From Lachnospiraceae bacterium (GTDB taxonomy: Bacteria; Bacillota; Clostridia; Lachnospirales; Lachnospiraceae): 64,000 nucleotides of DNA. Location of the stretch: positions 124,001 to 188,000 of the forward strand of contig JAQVCT010000003.1 of the NCBI GenBank assembly GCA_028689655.1. The letters run 5' to 3'. Position numbers and translations under genes: made by a program. This document shows, piece by piece, positions 1 to 10,058 of the stretch (position 1 is the first letter of the stretch; each line of letters starts with the position of its first letter). Below the pieces are notes generated by a model. It saw only the letters and a program-made list of their open reading frames with translations. It had not been told where the DNA came from and did not search any database.

Positions 1-2
1 TA

Positions 3-875
3 TTAAATCGAAATTGAATATTTCGTTTTAAATGTTCCATTTACCTCTAATGAATTTTCCCATTCACGTTCTGCAAGATTTCCTTCAAAATCTTCTGCAT
101 CACATCTTCCATACCAGGGTTCGATACAGATGAATGGCGCATTCTTATGTGGCGGTGACCAGATACCGAAAAGAGGGGCATCAAAGGATACCGTCAAATA
201 TGGCATTTCATTTTCATCCAGAAAAGCGACCTTCTGTGTCTGGTTATGTTCGATGACTAATGCATCATGTTCAAATAAGTCCTCTGTCACAGATAATGCG
301 CCATCCTGGAGAGGATAAACGATTTTTTCTGTGGTCATCAACCCAGATTCCCCTATCATAGAGGAAGTGATCTCATCTGTCCCAAAGTAAATCTCATAAT
401 CTGTCTGTTTCTTATCGGGATCAATGGGGCACAGGAATGCAGGATGTCCACCAATAGCAAAATACATCTTCTTCTGATCCTTATTATTCACCTGCCAGGA
501 AACGATTACTTTTCTTCCCTTCAGCTCATACCCTAATATTAACTGAAATGCAAATGGATATTTTTGCAAAGTCTCTTCGTCAGATTCCAGCGCGAATAAC
601 AGCTTGGAAGCCGTCTGTTCTATCAGTTGAAACTCCATATCTCTTGCAAATCCATGCTGTGACATAGGATAAGTCTTTCCCTCATAAGAATATTCCTTAT
701 TTTTTAATCCACCTACAAAGGGGAATAAAATAGGAGAAGTTCTCTTCCAATATGTCGGATCTGCACTCCACATATACTCTCTTTTTGTGTTCACATCCTG
801 CAGAGATGTGAGTTCTGCACCAAAGCTGTTTACTTTGATACAGATTTCTTCGTTTTGAATGGTATACATTCCCAT
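3..875 (-). CDS. aldose 1-epimerase (galactose mutarotase-like) family protein
   Basis: A 290-residue cytoplasmic protein of the galactose mutarotase-like superfamily, closest in layout to the LacX/YeaD-like branch, which interconverts sugar anomers. Visible landmarks are the SQHGFARD segment near residue 72 (candidate catalytic His), GGHPAFLCP near 143, and ICIEPWYGRCD near 250, which carries the candidate catalytic Glu. There is no signal peptide. It is the last gene of the leftward housekeeping run, 18 bases after the VanZ-like gene. The first ATG is kept because an AAGG precedes it by about 8 bases; a second ATG lies two codons in. The substrate is not readable from sequence; hexose-6-phosphates or free hexoses are both possible. 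Confidence 0.85.
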   Translation of the reverse strand: MGMYTIQNEEICIKVNSFGAELTSLQDVNTKREYMWSADPTYWKRTSPILFPFVGGLKNKEYSYEGKTYPMSQHGFARDMEFQLIEQTASKLLFALESDEETLQKYPFAFQLILGYELKGRKVIVSWQVNNKDQKKMYFAIGGHPAFLCPIDPDKKQTDYEIYFGTDEITSSMIGESGLMTTEKIVYPLQDGALSVTEDLFEHDALVIEHNQTQKVAFLDENEMPYLTVSFDAPLFGIWSPPHKNAPFICIEPWYGRCDAEDFEGNLAEREWENSLEVNGTFKTKYSISI

Positions 876-893
876 AGCTTTACCTTGCCTTTC

Positions 894-1367
894 TCATTTT
901 TTCCTTTTGTTTTGTATATATTCTTTCAAATGATAAATACCCAGACCAATGATCACACCCATCATATTTAGTAATATGTCGTCCACATCAAATTCACCAA
1001 ATCTTGTTACCAGTTGAAATAGTTCGATATCCGTAATAAAGCACAGCGAAAACAGTGCCACCCACAGGGTCTTCTTTTTGCTGGTCATGATATGAGGCAG
1101 CAGGAATCCAAAGGGAATAAATACCAAAATATTTCCAAAAAGATTCTCAAAGCTGTTCAGTCGGGCATAATAACGAATATACATCTTTATGGTCTTGAAC
1201 AGTTCAAAATTGGCAGAATGAACCCCTGCGTAAATAGAACCGGAATCCCAATGATTCATGATGGAAAGTATCCGATCCAGCGGATACTTAAATATAATAA
1301 GACGAACAATGACGATCATATATAGAATCGTCAGGATATTCCATACTTTTTTATTATTATTTTTCAA
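894..1367 (-). CDS. VanZ-like family membrane protein
   Basis: A 157-residue protein with four predicted membrane helices (about residues 9-27, 77-95, 103-120 and 132-148). The spacing FGNILVFIPFGFLLP followed by FGEFDVDDILLNMMGVIIG is the VanZ-like pattern. The family is named after the teicoplanin-resistance accessory protein VanZ, but most chromosomal members have no known function. It starts with TTG, and that start shares four bases (TTGA) with the truA stop, so translation is probably coupled. No vancomycin-resistance genes are nearby, so resistance should not be inferred. Confidence 0.8.
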   Translation of the reverse strand: MKNNNKKVWNILTILYMIVIVRLIIFKYPLDRILSIMNHWDSGSIYAGVHSANFELFKTIKMYIRYYARLNSFENLFGNILVFIPFGFLLPHIMTSKKKTLWVALFSLCFITDIELFQLVTRFGEFDVDDILLNMMGVIIGLGIYHLKEYIQNKRKK

Positions 1368-2107
1368 TATTCAACATTCATAAGTGTCAGTCCTTTTGCA
1401 GGTGCCAGTGCCCCCGCACGTTCCCTGAGTCCCGCCTCCAGGATCACCGGGATGTCCCTCTCACTTTTCTCTCCCATTCCAACTTCTAATAAAGTTCCTG
1501 TTATAATTCGAACCATATGATACAGGAATCCATTTCCTATGTAGGTGAACTGCAGCTCATCTCCCACTTTTTCTATCTGTAACTTCTCAATCGTCCGGAC
1601 TGTGGATTTCCTGCTCTTTTTGGTGGATGTGAAGGCCTTAAAATCATGGGTTCCCACCAAATGATCCGCTGCCCGCTGCATATTTGCTATCTGCATGCCA
1701 TCCATGACCTTCTCCAATTGATACACATATCTTCTCTCAAAGATATGCGGAATGGTACTGTTTAAGACACGATAGCAATAGGTCTTTCTCCTGGCATTCA
1801 GTCTGCTGTGAAATCTTTCCGAAACAATCTCTATGGAAATGACTGCCACATCCTCCGGCAGATACTGATTCAGATATGCCATGATCTCTTCTGGTGACTT
1901 CTCCGTCTCTATATGGAAATTCATCACCTGTCCCAGTGCGTGGACCCCTGCATCGGTTCTGCCCGAAGCCTGTATTTCCACTTTTTTATCACACATTTTG
2001 GTGAGAATTGCTTCTATCTTACCCTGTAGGGTGTTCTCCGTACTGTCCTGGCGCTGCCATCCCTGGTACCGTGTTCCCTCATATTGTACGACGCATTTGT
2101 AATTCAT
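1364..2107 (-). CDS. truA: tRNA pseudouridine(38-40) synthase TruA
   Basis: Converts uridines 38-40 of the tRNA anticodon arm to pseudouridine. The 247-residue length is normal for TruA. The catalytic aspartate sits in SGRTDAGVHALGQ near residue 52, and the conserved N-terminal YEGTRYQGWQRQ and C-terminal FLYHMVRIITG motifs are intact. Its 3' end overlaps the VanZ-like TTG start by four bases. In many Firmicutes truA follows ecfAAT and ribosomal genes; here it follows a YtvI-like permease instead. Confidence 0.96.
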   Translation of the reverse strand: MNYKCVVQYEGTRYQGWQRQDSTENTLQGKIEAILTKMCDKKVEIQASGRTDAGVHALGQVMNFHIETEKSPEEIMAYLNQYLPEDVAVISIEIVSERFHSRLNARRKTYCYRVLNSTIPHIFERRYVYQLEKVMDGMQIANMQRAADHLVGTHDFKAFTSTKKSRKSTVRTIEKLQIEKVGDELQFTYIGNGFLYHMVRIITGTLLEVGMGEKSERDIPVILEAGLRERAGALAPAKGLTLMNVEY

Positions 2108-2189
2108 TATCTACCTCTTATTTCATGTAAAAATCTCTGCACTGCTTGTTGGTAATTGCCACTTCCCTGGTTCTGTTTCATGGCGTATC

Positions 2190-3377
2190 TTAAATCTTAT
2201 TCTTGTGGTCTGTATCATCCTTGCTGCTCTCCAGATAATCCATATCATCCTTATCATATTTTCGAAAATCATTGATACTTTTCACAAATAGCAGAAGACT
2301 GGTCCTCGTGGTATCGAAAATTCCTGCCTCATGCATATTATAGATGATAATCCCGATTGGAACAGCAATAATCATGCCAATAACACCTGCTACTTTATAT
2401 CCAATATATAGTAAGAACAGAGTGGGAATCGCTGACATACCGATGGAATCTCCCACAATCTTTGGCTGTATGACCTGGCGAACCAGTTGACTGATCCCCC
2501 AGATGATTAGAAGACCGATCGCCATCTTATAATCTGCACTGAGGAATTTCACGATTGCCCAGGGCAGCATCACCAGACCCGTTCCGAAGAAAGGGAGAAT
2601 ATCAAGGATCGCCACACCCAATGCAATCAATGCTGCATATTTCAGGTTCAATATCATCAATCCGATAAACAGCAGGAGATAGATCCATATTTCGATCTTG
2701 AACTGTGCTTTGATATACCCCCCAACGGCGGTCTTCAAACTGCGGTATAAGATGTCCCATTTTTCCATCAATGATCTGGGTATGAATCTACGGCATTGAA
2801 TCGTGACATAATCTTTTTCCGCTGTAAAAAAGTAGGCTGACAAAATACACATCACAATGCCGATCACAATGGAGGGCACATTTTTGGCAAATGTACCAAC
2901 TGCTACTACTGTAGGGGTGCCAAAATTTCCCATTAAATCCTTTCCCAGATTGGAAAGACTGTCTCCTATTAACAGCAAATTATTCTGCATGTTTTCTGGC
3001 ATTTTATCATAAATACCATTCAATTTCTGCATGATTACCGTCATATCCCCTTCCAGACTTTTCACCAGATTGGGTAGATCATTGATAAATCCAACGGATT
3101 CCGTCACAAGCTTGGCAATAATCAAATACCCTGCTCCAATTACACCTGCAATGACCAGGATGATCACCAGCACAGAAACTGCTTTTCTTCTTATCTTTAA
3201 CTTCTCTTCCAGAAACTTCACCAATGGATTGGCAATGAGTGCGATGATCCAGCCGATAATAAAGGGCATAAAGAACACGATTATCCTGGGTACTACCAAG
3301 ATAACAACTGCCAGTACAATCATCGCCCATACGAGATTTACCGCTATTTTCATATATCTTTTTCTCTCTTTGTTCAT
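2190..3377 (-). CDS. ytvI: AI-2E family transporter, YtvI-like sporulation permease
   Basis: A 395-residue polytopic membrane protein of the AI-2E transporter (PerM/YtvI) family. Hydrophobic segments are seen at about 13-50, 62-88, 160-190, 232-275, 285-310 and 320-350. The N-terminal pair followed by a long helical stretch (residues 90-150) and the LDILPFFGTGLVMLPWA motif near 262 fit the family. YtvI proteins of spore formers are linked to sporulation, but their substrate is not established. The C-terminal 30 residues are charged and probably cytoplasmic. It lies 64 bases after engB. The family is certain; the YtvI assignment is likely but not proven. Confidence 0.8.
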   Translation of the reverse strand: MNKERKRYMKIAVNLVWAMIVLAVVILVVPRIIVFFMPFIIGWIIALIANPLVKFLEEKLKIRRKAVSVLVIILVIAGVIGAGYLIIAKLVTESVGFINDLPNLVKSLEGDMTVIMQKLNGIYDKMPENMQNNLLLIGDSLSNLGKDLMGNFGTPTVVAVGTFAKNVPSIVIGIVMCILSAYFFTAEKDYVTIQCRRFIPRSLMEKWDILYRSLKTAVGGYIKAQFKIEIWIYLLLFIGLMILNLKYAALIALGVAILDILPFFGTGLVMLPWAIVKFLSADYKMAIGLLIIWGISQLVRQVIQPKIVGDSIGMSAIPTLFLLYIGYKVAGVIGMIIAVPIGIIIYNMHEAGIFDTTRTSLLLFVKSINDFRKYDKDDMDYLESSKDDTDHKNKI

Positions 3378-3404
3378 TTTCGCGCCTTTCCATTATTTCT
3401 CTAA

Positions 3405-3419
3405 ACGTTTTGAAAACGT
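3405..3419. promoter_or_regulatory. 15-bp palindrome between engB and the YtvI-like gene
   Basis: ACGTTTTGAAAACGT has 7-base arms around a single central base, in the 64-base gap between the engB stop and the YtvI-like start. It could be an operator for a LacI/CcpA-type protein, or simply a short hairpin. No promoter was placed with confidence around it. Confidence 0.3.
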
Positions 3420-3441
3420 CATTCTACGCTTTTCTTTGGCC

Positions 3442-4047
3442 CTACCTGGTTTCACTCGAGTCAGTTTCAATTAGAGAGTCTATGAGTTCATAGATCTCTT
3501 CGCGTCCCTGTTTGCTGGTGGCAGAAAATGGAATGACAATGGTCTCTGCCTCCACCTGTAAGCCTTGTTTGATCGCTTTTACCTGTTTCTGTATCTGGCT
3601 GCGATTGATCTTATCTAATTTAGTGGCAATGATAATGGGATGATATCCATTATGTAAGATCCATTCATACATATCTTTGTCATTTGCAGATGGATCATGG
3701 CGAATATCGATCAGCAGGAACACTGCACGCAGCTGTTTGGATTTGTGAAGATAATTTTCGATCATCCTACCCCACTTTTCCTTCACAGACTTGGTAACGC
3801 TGGCATAACCATAGCCCGGGAGATCCACAAAATACAATTCCTCATTGATATTGTAATAGTTGATCGTCTGTGTCTTTCCTGGCTGTGCACTGGTCCTTGC
3901 ATAGGATTTCCGATTCATCAGGGCATTGATCAGTGATGATTTTCCCACATTACTCTTTCCTGCAAATGCGATTTCCGGATGTATATTCTCCGGCAGGGTG
4001 CTGGTAATTCCACAGACTGTCTCCAAATTAACACTTTTTATTACCAT
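3442..4047 (-). CDS. engB: ribosome biogenesis GTP-binding protein EngB/YsxC
   Basis: A 201-residue TrmE-Era-EngA-EngB-type GTPase needed for late assembly of the large ribosomal subunit. Motifs in order are G1 GKSNVGKSS (about 31-39), a G2 threonine in AQPGKTQTINYY, G3 DLPGYGYA (about 75-82), G4 TKLDK (about 142) and G5 SATSK (about 174). It begins 9 bases after lon with GAGGAATCAAATG. The lon-engB order is the usual Firmicutes arrangement. Confidence 0.96.
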   Translation of the reverse strand: MVIKSVNLETVCGITSTLPENIHPEIAFAGKSNVGKSSLINALMNRKSYARTSAQPGKTQTINYYNINEELYFVDLPGYGYASVTKSVKEKWGRMIENYLHKSKQLRAVFLLIDIRHDPSANDKDMYEWILHNGYHPIIIATKLDKINRSQIQKQVKAIKQGLQVEAETIVIPFSATSKQGREEIYELIDSLIETDSSETR

Positions 4048-4056
4048 TTGATTCCT

Positions 4057-6465
4057 CTACTTTCTTTCCTTTTTTGTAGTTTTTCCAGATTTTCCTGTTT
4101 TTATCATTCCATCCTGAAATGCATAGGGGATCGCATCCCTCATATTCTCGATAAATATAAAGTTAATTCCTGATTTGATTTCCTGTGGAATCTCTTCCAT
4201 ATCCTTTTCATTCTCTACCGGAATCAATAAGGTCTGAATCCCTGCGGTCTTCGCCGCCAGGATCTTTTCCTTCAAGCCGCCGATGGGTAACACTCTGCCT
4301 CGCAGGGTAATCTCTCCGGTCATTGCCACACTGGCTTTTACCGGGGTCTCCGTGATGGCGGACAATAGGGCGATCGCCATGGTAATCCCCGCTGAGGGAC
4401 CATCCTTTGGCACAGCTCCCTCCGGAATATGAATATGAATATCATTCTCCTGGTAAAAACTACCCGGGATTCCATACTGTTCACTGATGGAACGGATAAA
4501 GCTAAGTCCCGCGATGGCGGATTCCTTCATCACATCCCCCAACTGTCCCGTGAGTTCCAGGTCACCCTTTCCAGGCATCACATTCACTTCGATCTGCAAT
4601 GTCTCGCCACCCACGGAAGTCCAGGCAAGTCCGCGAACGATACCGATCTGATCTTCCGTATTTGCCTTATCCAGCAGATATTTTTTGATCCCCAGATATT
4701 TTTCCAGATTTCCCGAAGTCACTTTGATACCATCCACCTTCTCCTGCAAAATACGTCTGGCGGATTTCCTGCATATTTCGTCAATTTTACGTTCTAATTC
4801 ACGGACACCGGCTTCTCTTGTATAATACTGAATGATACTTTTCAACGCGTTATCACTGATGGTCACATTCTTATCTGCCAGACCATTCTTCTTCATTTCC
4901 TTTTTTACCAGAAACTGTTTGGCAATGTGGAACTTTTCGTTGGCTGTGTAACTATTGATCTCGATCAGCTCCATACGATCCAAAAGGGGTCTCGGTATCG
5001 TCTCGGTACTGTTCGCCGTGGCGATAAAAAGTACCTGAGATAAATCAACGGGAATCTCCACATAATGATCCCGAAACCTGCTGTTCTGCTCTGAGTCCAG
5101 CACTTCCAATAATGCAGATGCGGTATCTCCTTTATAATCACTACTCATCTTGTCGATTTCATCCAGTAGGAACAGTGGATTCTTCACCCCTGCGCTTCGG
5201 AGACCATTCACGATTCTTCCCGGCATAGCTCCCACATAGGTCTTTCTATGTCCGCGAATCTCCGCCTCATCTCTGACACCGCCCAGACTTACTCGCACAT
5301 ATTTCTTATTCAATGCGTTTGCCACAGAATGGGCGATGGATGTCTTTCCTGTTCCAGGAGGTCCCACCAGACACAGAATCGGGCTCTCTCCATCACTGGT
5401 CAGACTGCGTACTGCCAGAAAATCCAATATGCGCTCCTTCACTTTGTCCAACCCATAATGATCCTCATTCAGGATCTGTTCCGCTCTGGTAATATCCATC
5501 TTATCACTGGAAGTCTTATCCCAGGGCAGTTCCAATAAAGTCTCTAAAAAGCCACGCTGCATACTGCTTTCTGAGCTGTTTCCACCTATGGATTTGAATC
5601 TTGATATCTCTTTTCTGATCTTTTCCTTCACTTCTTTTGATGCTTTGAGCTTTTTCAGGTCTTCCTGGAACTGTTCTGCATCGGAAAAAGAATGATCATC
5701 CCCCAGCTCTTCCCGAATATATCCCAACTGTTCTCTTAATATGTATTCTTTTTGATTCTTCTCTACTTTTGCCTTAATATTCTCTGCAAGATTTGTTTTG
5801 ATCTTCGCAATCTCTATTTCATTATACAGTACTCCTGCAAAATAGTCATACCTTTGTGAAATATCTACTAACTCCAGCACATTCTGTTTCACTGTATAAT
5901 TTAAGGGCAGATTTGCTGCAAGATTATCTATAAGTTTTGCAAGATTTCCTGCATTTTCAAACTGTTGATGAAGGGATTTGGCAATCTTTGGATGGAATCG
6001 GATATAGGATTCCAGGAGTTCCTGTAACTCTCGTATCTGTGCCACGATCTCAACATCTTCTGATCCGTCCATTGTCACGATGGCATGATCTGTTACTTCT
6101 GCCGTCTCCTCCAAAGTTTCTACCGTTGCACAGACATAGGATGTGATTTCCTCATCAATCTCATTTAATATGGCCCTTTTCTCACCCTCCACCAACACTC
6201 TCACGATCTGATTGGGCAGTTTGGTGACCTGCTTTACCACAGCAAGGGTTCCTATATGATATAGCTGATCTATGTTTGGATCTTCCGCATCCGAATCCTT
6301 CTGGGTAATCAAAAAGATTCTCTGACTCTCCATCATAGACTGTTCCACAGCCTCTATGGACTTTCTCCTGCTGAGATCAAAGTGTATGATGGTATCCGGT
6401 AATATTGTCAATCCACGTAATGCCACAGCTGGTATATGCAGCGTTGTATTGCGGTTATTTTCCAT
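4057..6465 (-). CDS. lon: ATP-dependent Lon protease
   Basis: Homo-oligomeric AAA+ serine protease that degrades damaged and regulatory proteins. The N-terminal substrate-binding domain begins [14 protein letters not shown]. Walker [10 protein letters not shown] lies near residue 370, Walker [10 protein letters not shown] near 430, and the proteolytic dyad is Ser in PKDGPSAG (about 690) and Lys in [13 protein letters not shown] (about 733). About 802 residues is normal. Two ATGs are possible; I chose 6465 because AGGAGA sits about 7 bases before it, while the ATG at 6471 almost abuts that site. A terminator separates it from clpX, so lon probably has its own promoter. Confidence 0.97.
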   Translation of the reverse strand: MENNRNTTLHIPAVALRGLTILPDTIIHFDLSRRKSIEAVEQSMMESQRIFLITQKDSDAEDPNIDQLYHIGTLAVVKQVTKLPNQIVRVLVEGEKRAILNEIDEEITSYVCATVETLEETAEVTDHAIVTMDGSEDVEIVAQIRELQELLESYIRFHPKIAKSLHQQFENAGNLAKLIDNLAANLPLNYTVKQNVLELVDISQRYDYFAGVLYNEIEIAKIKTNLAENIKAKVEKNQKEYILREQLGYIREELGDDHSFSDAEQFQEDLKKLKASKEVKEKIRKEISRFKSIGGNSSESSMQRGFLETLLELPWDKTSSDKMDITRAEQILNEDHYGLDKVKERILDFLAVRSLTSDGESPILCLVGPPGTGKTSIAHSVANALNKKYVRVSLGGVRDEAEIRGHRKTYVGAMPGRIVNGLRSAGVKNPLFLLDEIDKMSSDYKGDTASALLEVLDSEQNSRFRDHYVEIPVDLSQVLFIATANSTETIPRPLLDRMELIEINSYTANEKFHIAKQFLVKKEMKKNGLADKNVTISDNALKSIIQYYTREAGVRELERKIDEICRKSARRILQEKVDGIKVTSGNLEKYLGIKKYLLDKANTEDQIGIVRGLAWTSVGGETLQIEVNVMPGKGDLELTGQLGDVMKESAIAGLSFIRSISEQYGIPGSFYQENDIHIHIPEGAVPKDGPSAGITMAIALLSAITETPVKASVAMTGEITLRGRVLPIGGLKEKILAAKTAGIQTLLIPVENEKDMEEIPQEIKSGINFIFIENMRDAIPYAFQDGMIKTGKSGKTTKKERK

Positions 6466-6504
6466 GTTCATTCTCCTAATGCTCTATAAACTATGATGCT
6501 TCCT

Positions 6505-6541
6505 TAAAAGACAAACGCCACCCATTTATGTGGGCAGCGTT
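6505..6541 (-). terminator. terminator between clpX and lon
   Basis: An 11-bp stem (AACGCTGCCCA pairing with TGGGTGGCGTT, two wobble pairs) with a 6-base loop, followed on the minus strand by TGTCTTTT. It lies just after the clpX stop and implies that clpP-clpX and lon are separate transcripts. Confidence 0.75.
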
Positions 6542-6567
6542 CTGATTTAAGGATGTAGCTAAACTTA

Positions 6568-7824
6568 TTAATTTGCATTTTTTAATTTCTTCTCACGATA
6601 TACAATCAACGGTTCACTTGTTCCCTCTACTGCACCTTTCGTAATCGTACAACTTTCAATGGTATCATCGGAAGGGATTCGATACATCAGATCCATCATG
6701 ACATCTTCCATGATAGAACGTAATCCTCTGGCGCCCGTCTTTCTTTCCATTGCTTTTTTCGCGATTAACTCTATAGCATCCTTCTCAAAACGAAGTTCTA
6801 CACCGTCGTATTCAAATAACTTCTGATACTGTTTGATCAACGCACTCCTCGGCTCTTTCATAATGCGAACCAAAGCTGCTTCGTCCAGTCCTTCCAAGGA
6901 TACATTGATAGGAACACGTCCTACAAATTCTGGAATCAGACCATACTTCACAAGATCCTGCGGTGTTACATGATTCAGTAACTCCCCAATCTCTTTCTCA
7001 CTTTTATCTGCAACTTCTGCATTGAAACCGATGGAATTGCGGTCAAGTCTCGCTTCCACGATCTTTTCCAATCCGTCGAAGGCACCACCACAGATAAATA
7101 AAATATTGCTGGTATCTACCTGAATCAATTCCTGATGAGGATGTTTTCTGCCACCCTGTGGTGGAACAGATGCTACAGTACCTTCCACGATCTTTAGAAG
7201 TGCCTGCTGTACGCCTTCACCTGAAACGTCTCTTGTAATGGATACATTTTCACTTTTTTTGGTAATCTTATCAATCTCATCAATATAGATAATACCATAT
7301 TGAGCACGTTCCACTTCATAATCAGCCGCCTGAACTAATTTCAGAAGAATATTCTCAACATCCTCACCTACATAACCTGCCTCTGTCAATGTGGTCGCAT
7401 CTGCAATGGCAAATGGTACATTGATAATCTTAGCAAGGGTCTGAGCTAATAATGTTTTTCCTGAACCAGTTGGTCCTACCATGATAATATTACTTTTTTG
7501 CAATTCTACATCTGTATTTTTCTCAGCTGTGACTCTCTTATAATGATTATAGACTGCTACAGAAAGAACCTTTTTGGCTTCCTCCTGACCAATTACAAAA
7601 TCATCCAGAAATTCTTTAATCTCTACCGGTTTCAGAAGGTTGATCTCAAAGGAATCTTTTTCTTCTGTCTCCTCATCGTCAAATTCATCCTCCAAAATAT
7701 CGGCACAGATTTCAATACACTCGTCACAAATATATACACCCTCAGGACCAGCGATCAATTTCTTCACCTGGTCCTGAGTCTTATTACAAAAAGAACATCT
7801 TACGTCAGAATTCTTTCCTGCCAT
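6568..7824 (-). CDS. clpX: ClpX ATP-dependent unfoldase subunit of ClpXP
   Basis: AAA+ unfoldase that feeds substrates into ClpP. The start at 7824 gives [15 protein letters not shown] with GGGAG 8 bases upstream; a longer open frame to 7869 would overlap clpP and has no ribosome site. It has an N-terminal zinc-binding domain (CSFC...CDEC, about residues 10-36), Walker A GPTGSGKT near 118, Walker B IIYIDEID near 180, sensor/arginine motifs, and the IGF-type ClpP contact region ([11 protein letters not shown] near 265). About 418 residues is typical. It follows clpP by 16 bases. Confidence 0.97.
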   Translation of the reverse strand: MAGKNSDVRCSFCNKTQDQVKKLIAGPEGVYICDECIEICADILEDEFDDEETEEKDSFEINLLKPVEIKEFLDDFVIGQEEAKKVLSVAVYNHYKRVTAEKNTDVELQKSNIIMVGPTGSGKTLLAQTLAKIINVPFAIADATTLTEAGYVGEDVENILLKLVQAADYEVERAQYGIIYIDEIDKITKKSENVSITRDVSGEGVQQALLKIVEGTVASVPPQGGRKHPHQELIQVDTSNILFICGGAFDGLEKIVEARLDRNSIGFNAEVADKSEKEIGELLNHVTPQDLVKYGLIPEFVGRVPINVSLEGLDEAALVRIMKEPRSALIKQYQKLFEYDGVELRFEKDAIELIAKKAMERKTGARGLRSIMEDVMMDLMYRIPSDDTIESCTITKGAVEGTSEPLIVYREKKLKNAN

Positions 7825-7840
7825 TTTAAACTCCCTAATA

Positions 7841-8446
7841 TTATTTATTATCTCCAGTTTCGGCACCATGTTTTGTAAAGATCTTATCGATCAATCCATA
7901 CTCTAACGCTTCTTCTGCTGTCTTCCAATTGTCTCTCTCGGTATCAGCTGCGATGACCTCATAAGGTTTCCCTGTATTTGCTGCAAGAATCCTATTTAAC
8001 TTTGCTTTCGTCTGTAAGATATGCTTTGCAGTGATTTCGATCTCCGTTGCCTGTCCCTGTGCACCGCCTGATGGCTGGTGAATCATGACCTCAGCATTGG
8101 GAAGTGCGTATCTCTTTCCCTTTGTGCCGCCTGCCAGCAGGAATGCTCCCATGCTGGCTGCCATGCCGAGACAATTGGTAGATACATCGCATTTGATGAA
8201 CTGCATGGTATCATAGATAGCCATACCTGCTGTCACGGAACCGCCTGGACTGTTAATATACAAATGAATGTCTTTCTCCGGATCTTCTGCTTCCAGGAAA
8301 AGGAGCTGCGCAATAATCACACTTGCTGACACATCTGTCACTTCTTCCCCCAAAAATATAATTCTTTCTTTTAAAAGTCTTGAGTAGATATCATAGGATC
8401 TCTCTCCTCTGCTCGTCTGCTCAATGACATAAGGTACTAAACTCAT
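7841..8446 (-). CDS. clpP: ATP-dependent Clp protease proteolytic subunit ClpP
   Basis: Tetradecameric serine protease of ClpXP/ClpCP. The catalytic triad is visible: Ser in [14 protein letters not shown] (about 98), His in VMIHQPSGG (about 123) and Asp in DTERDNW (about 172). The length of 201 residues is normal. It is the first gene of the clpP-clpX operon and has its own promoter about 90 bases upstream. Confidence 0.97.
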   Translation of the reverse strand: MSLVPYVIEQTSRGERSYDIYSRLLKERIIFLGEEVTDVSASVIIAQLLFLEAEDPEKDIHLYINSPGGSVTAGMAIYDTMQFIKCDVSTNCLGMAASMGAFLLAGGTKGKRYALPNAEVMIHQPSGGAQGQATEIEITAKHILQTKAKLNRILAANTGKPYEVIAADTERDNWKTAEEALEYGLIDKIFTKHGAETGDNK

Positions 8447-8486
8447 TATGATTCCTCCTCACTGCTATTTCCTCTAAAATGCATAA

Positions 8487-8563
8487 TTCACCCGGTACTC
8501 CAGGTGAACTTCTGCTGTTAAAGAATTCTTATTCATCATAACGCAAACCTATTTTCTTTACAA
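8487..8563 (-). promoter_or_regulatory. clpP promoter and leader hairpin
   Basis: On the minus strand TTGTAA (8558-8563) and TATGAT (8535-8540) are 17 bases apart. The leader then contains a 9-bp hairpin, TTCACCTGG-AGTA-CCGGGTGAA (8487-8508), shortly before the clpP ribosome site. No CtsR heptad repeat was recognised. Confidence 0.55.
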
Positions 8564-8637
8564 TGTACTGCATTGCAAATTCATAGATTTTTAATAATCT
8601 CATATAAATCTCGACTTTTTTTATCTATTTTTAATAC

Positions 8638-9924
8638 TTATTTCTCTTTTGCGGAGCTTACTACGAACTCAACTGCTTTCTGAATAGCGATGTCTTCTTT
8701 GATCTGTTTGGTCTCATATTCTCCAACCATCTCTTTGATCTTATCTATTTCCATCTTGTACTGTTCAGCCATTTTCTCTAATTCTGCATTAAATTCATCA
8801 TCAGAAACTTCGATTTTCTCTGCTGCAACGATTGCTTCCAGAACTAATCGGGATTTGATTCTTCTCTCAGCCTGTGGCTTTGTCTGCTCCATGAATGTCT
8901 CTGGTGTTAAGCCTGTGAACTGGAAGTACTGCTCAATGCTCAATCCCTGCTGCTGGATTCTCTGTGCAAAGTCTTCTACCATCTGTCTCTGCTGTGTTGC
9001 CAGCATTGGATCCGGAATATCTATTTTAGCATCTTCAATGATTGCTGTGATAACTGCATCTTCTTTTGCGTTCTTTGCATCAGCTTCCTTTTTCTCTGCT
9101 AATTTTTTCTTTACGTCTTCTTTGTACTCTGCAAGTGTCTCAAATTCAGAAACTTCTCCTGCAAATTCATCATTTAACTCTGGAAGCTCTTTCTCTTTGA
9201 TCTCATGTACCGTACATTTGAATACTACTGCTTTGCCCTTTAAATCTTCTGCCTGATAATCTTCTGGAAAAGTCACATTTACTTCTACTTCTTTACCGAT
9301 CTCAGCGCCTACCAACTGCTCTTCGAATCCCGGAATAAATGAGCCTGAACCAATTGTTAATGGGTAGTTCTCACCTTTTCCACCTTCGAATGCGACTCCG
9401 TCATCGAAGCCTTCGAAATCGATCACAGTCATATCGCCATCTTTTACAGCTCTGTCTTCTACTGTAATGGTTCTGGCATTGTTTTCTCTTTCTTTCTGGA
9501 TCTCGGCATCTACATCTTCATCGGTAACAGCGGTATCGATCTTGTCGATCTTAACTGCTTTATATTTTCCAAGGGATACTTCCGGTTTCAGAGCAACCTC
9601 TGCTGTGAAGATGAAAGGTTTCCCAGCTTCCAGCTGTGTCACATCGATTTTAGGCTGTGAAACGATATCAAGATCATTTCCTTCTAATTCTTTTGCATAT
9701 GCATCAGGAATCAAAGCATTTGCTGCATCTTCATAAAATACTTCTTTTCCATACATTTTCTCGATCATTGCTCTTGGAGCTTTTCCTTTACGAAAACCAG
9801 GAAGACTGATTTTTCCTTTATTTTTCTGATAAGCACCTTGAATTGCTTTTTCTAATTCTTCAGCTGGCACTTCAATTGTAAGCTTTGCCATGTTTTTTTC
9901 TAATTTTTCTACTTGTAAACTCAT
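8638..9924 (-). CDS. tig: trigger factor (ribosome-associated chaperone, prolyl isomerase)
   Basis: Binds near the ribosome exit tunnel and assists folding of nascent chains. The ribosome-binding loop GFRKGKAPR (about residue 42) is the diagnostic signature. The FKBP-type peptidyl-prolyl isomerase domain spans about 150-245 and the helical chaperone domain about 255-428. The start at 9924 gives MSLQVEKLEKNM with GGAGGAAG about 10 bases upstream; an upstream TTG at 9945 overlaps that site and is unlikely. The tig-clpP-clpX-lon order is widely conserved in Firmicutes. Confidence 0.96.
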   Translation of the reverse strand: MSLQVEKLEKNMAKLTIEVPAEELEKAIQGAYQKNKGKISLPGFRKGKAPRAMIEKMYGKEVFYEDAANALIPDAYAKELEGNDLDIVSQPKIDVTQLEAGKPFIFTAEVALKPEVSLGKYKAVKIDKIDTAVTDEDVDAEIQKERENNARTITVEDRAVKDGDMTVIDFEGFDDGVAFEGGKGENYPLTIGSGSFIPGFEEQLVGAEIGKEVEVNVTFPEDYQAEDLKGKAVVFKCTVHEIKEKELPELNDEFAGEVSEFETLAEYKEDVKKKLAEKKEADAKNAKEDAVITAIIEDAKIDIPDPMLATQQRQMVEDFAQRIQQQGLSIEQYFQFTGLTPETFMEQTKPQAERRIKSRLVLEAIVAAEKIEVSDDEFNAELEKMAEQYKMEIDKIKEMVGEYETKQIKEDIAIQKAVEFVVSSAKEK

Positions 9925-10058
9925 CTGATTTACTTCCTCCTTCAATTACCGCTGCACGCACATACCCACAGTCATTGAACGATTATATCATAAGAATCCC
10001 GAAAATACCAGCTTTTCTTTTATATTTTATGAGATTTTGTCCTGTTCCTGTCAAGTGT

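Noticed and set aside
894-1367. Glycopeptide resistance from the VanZ-like gene
   Set aside because: No vanHAX-type genes are present, and VanZ-like proteins are common chromosomal genes of unknown role.
7824-7869. Longer N terminus for ClpX
   Set aside because: It would overlap clpP, lacks a ribosome site, and relatives begin at MAGKNSD-like sequence, which has GGGAG upstream.
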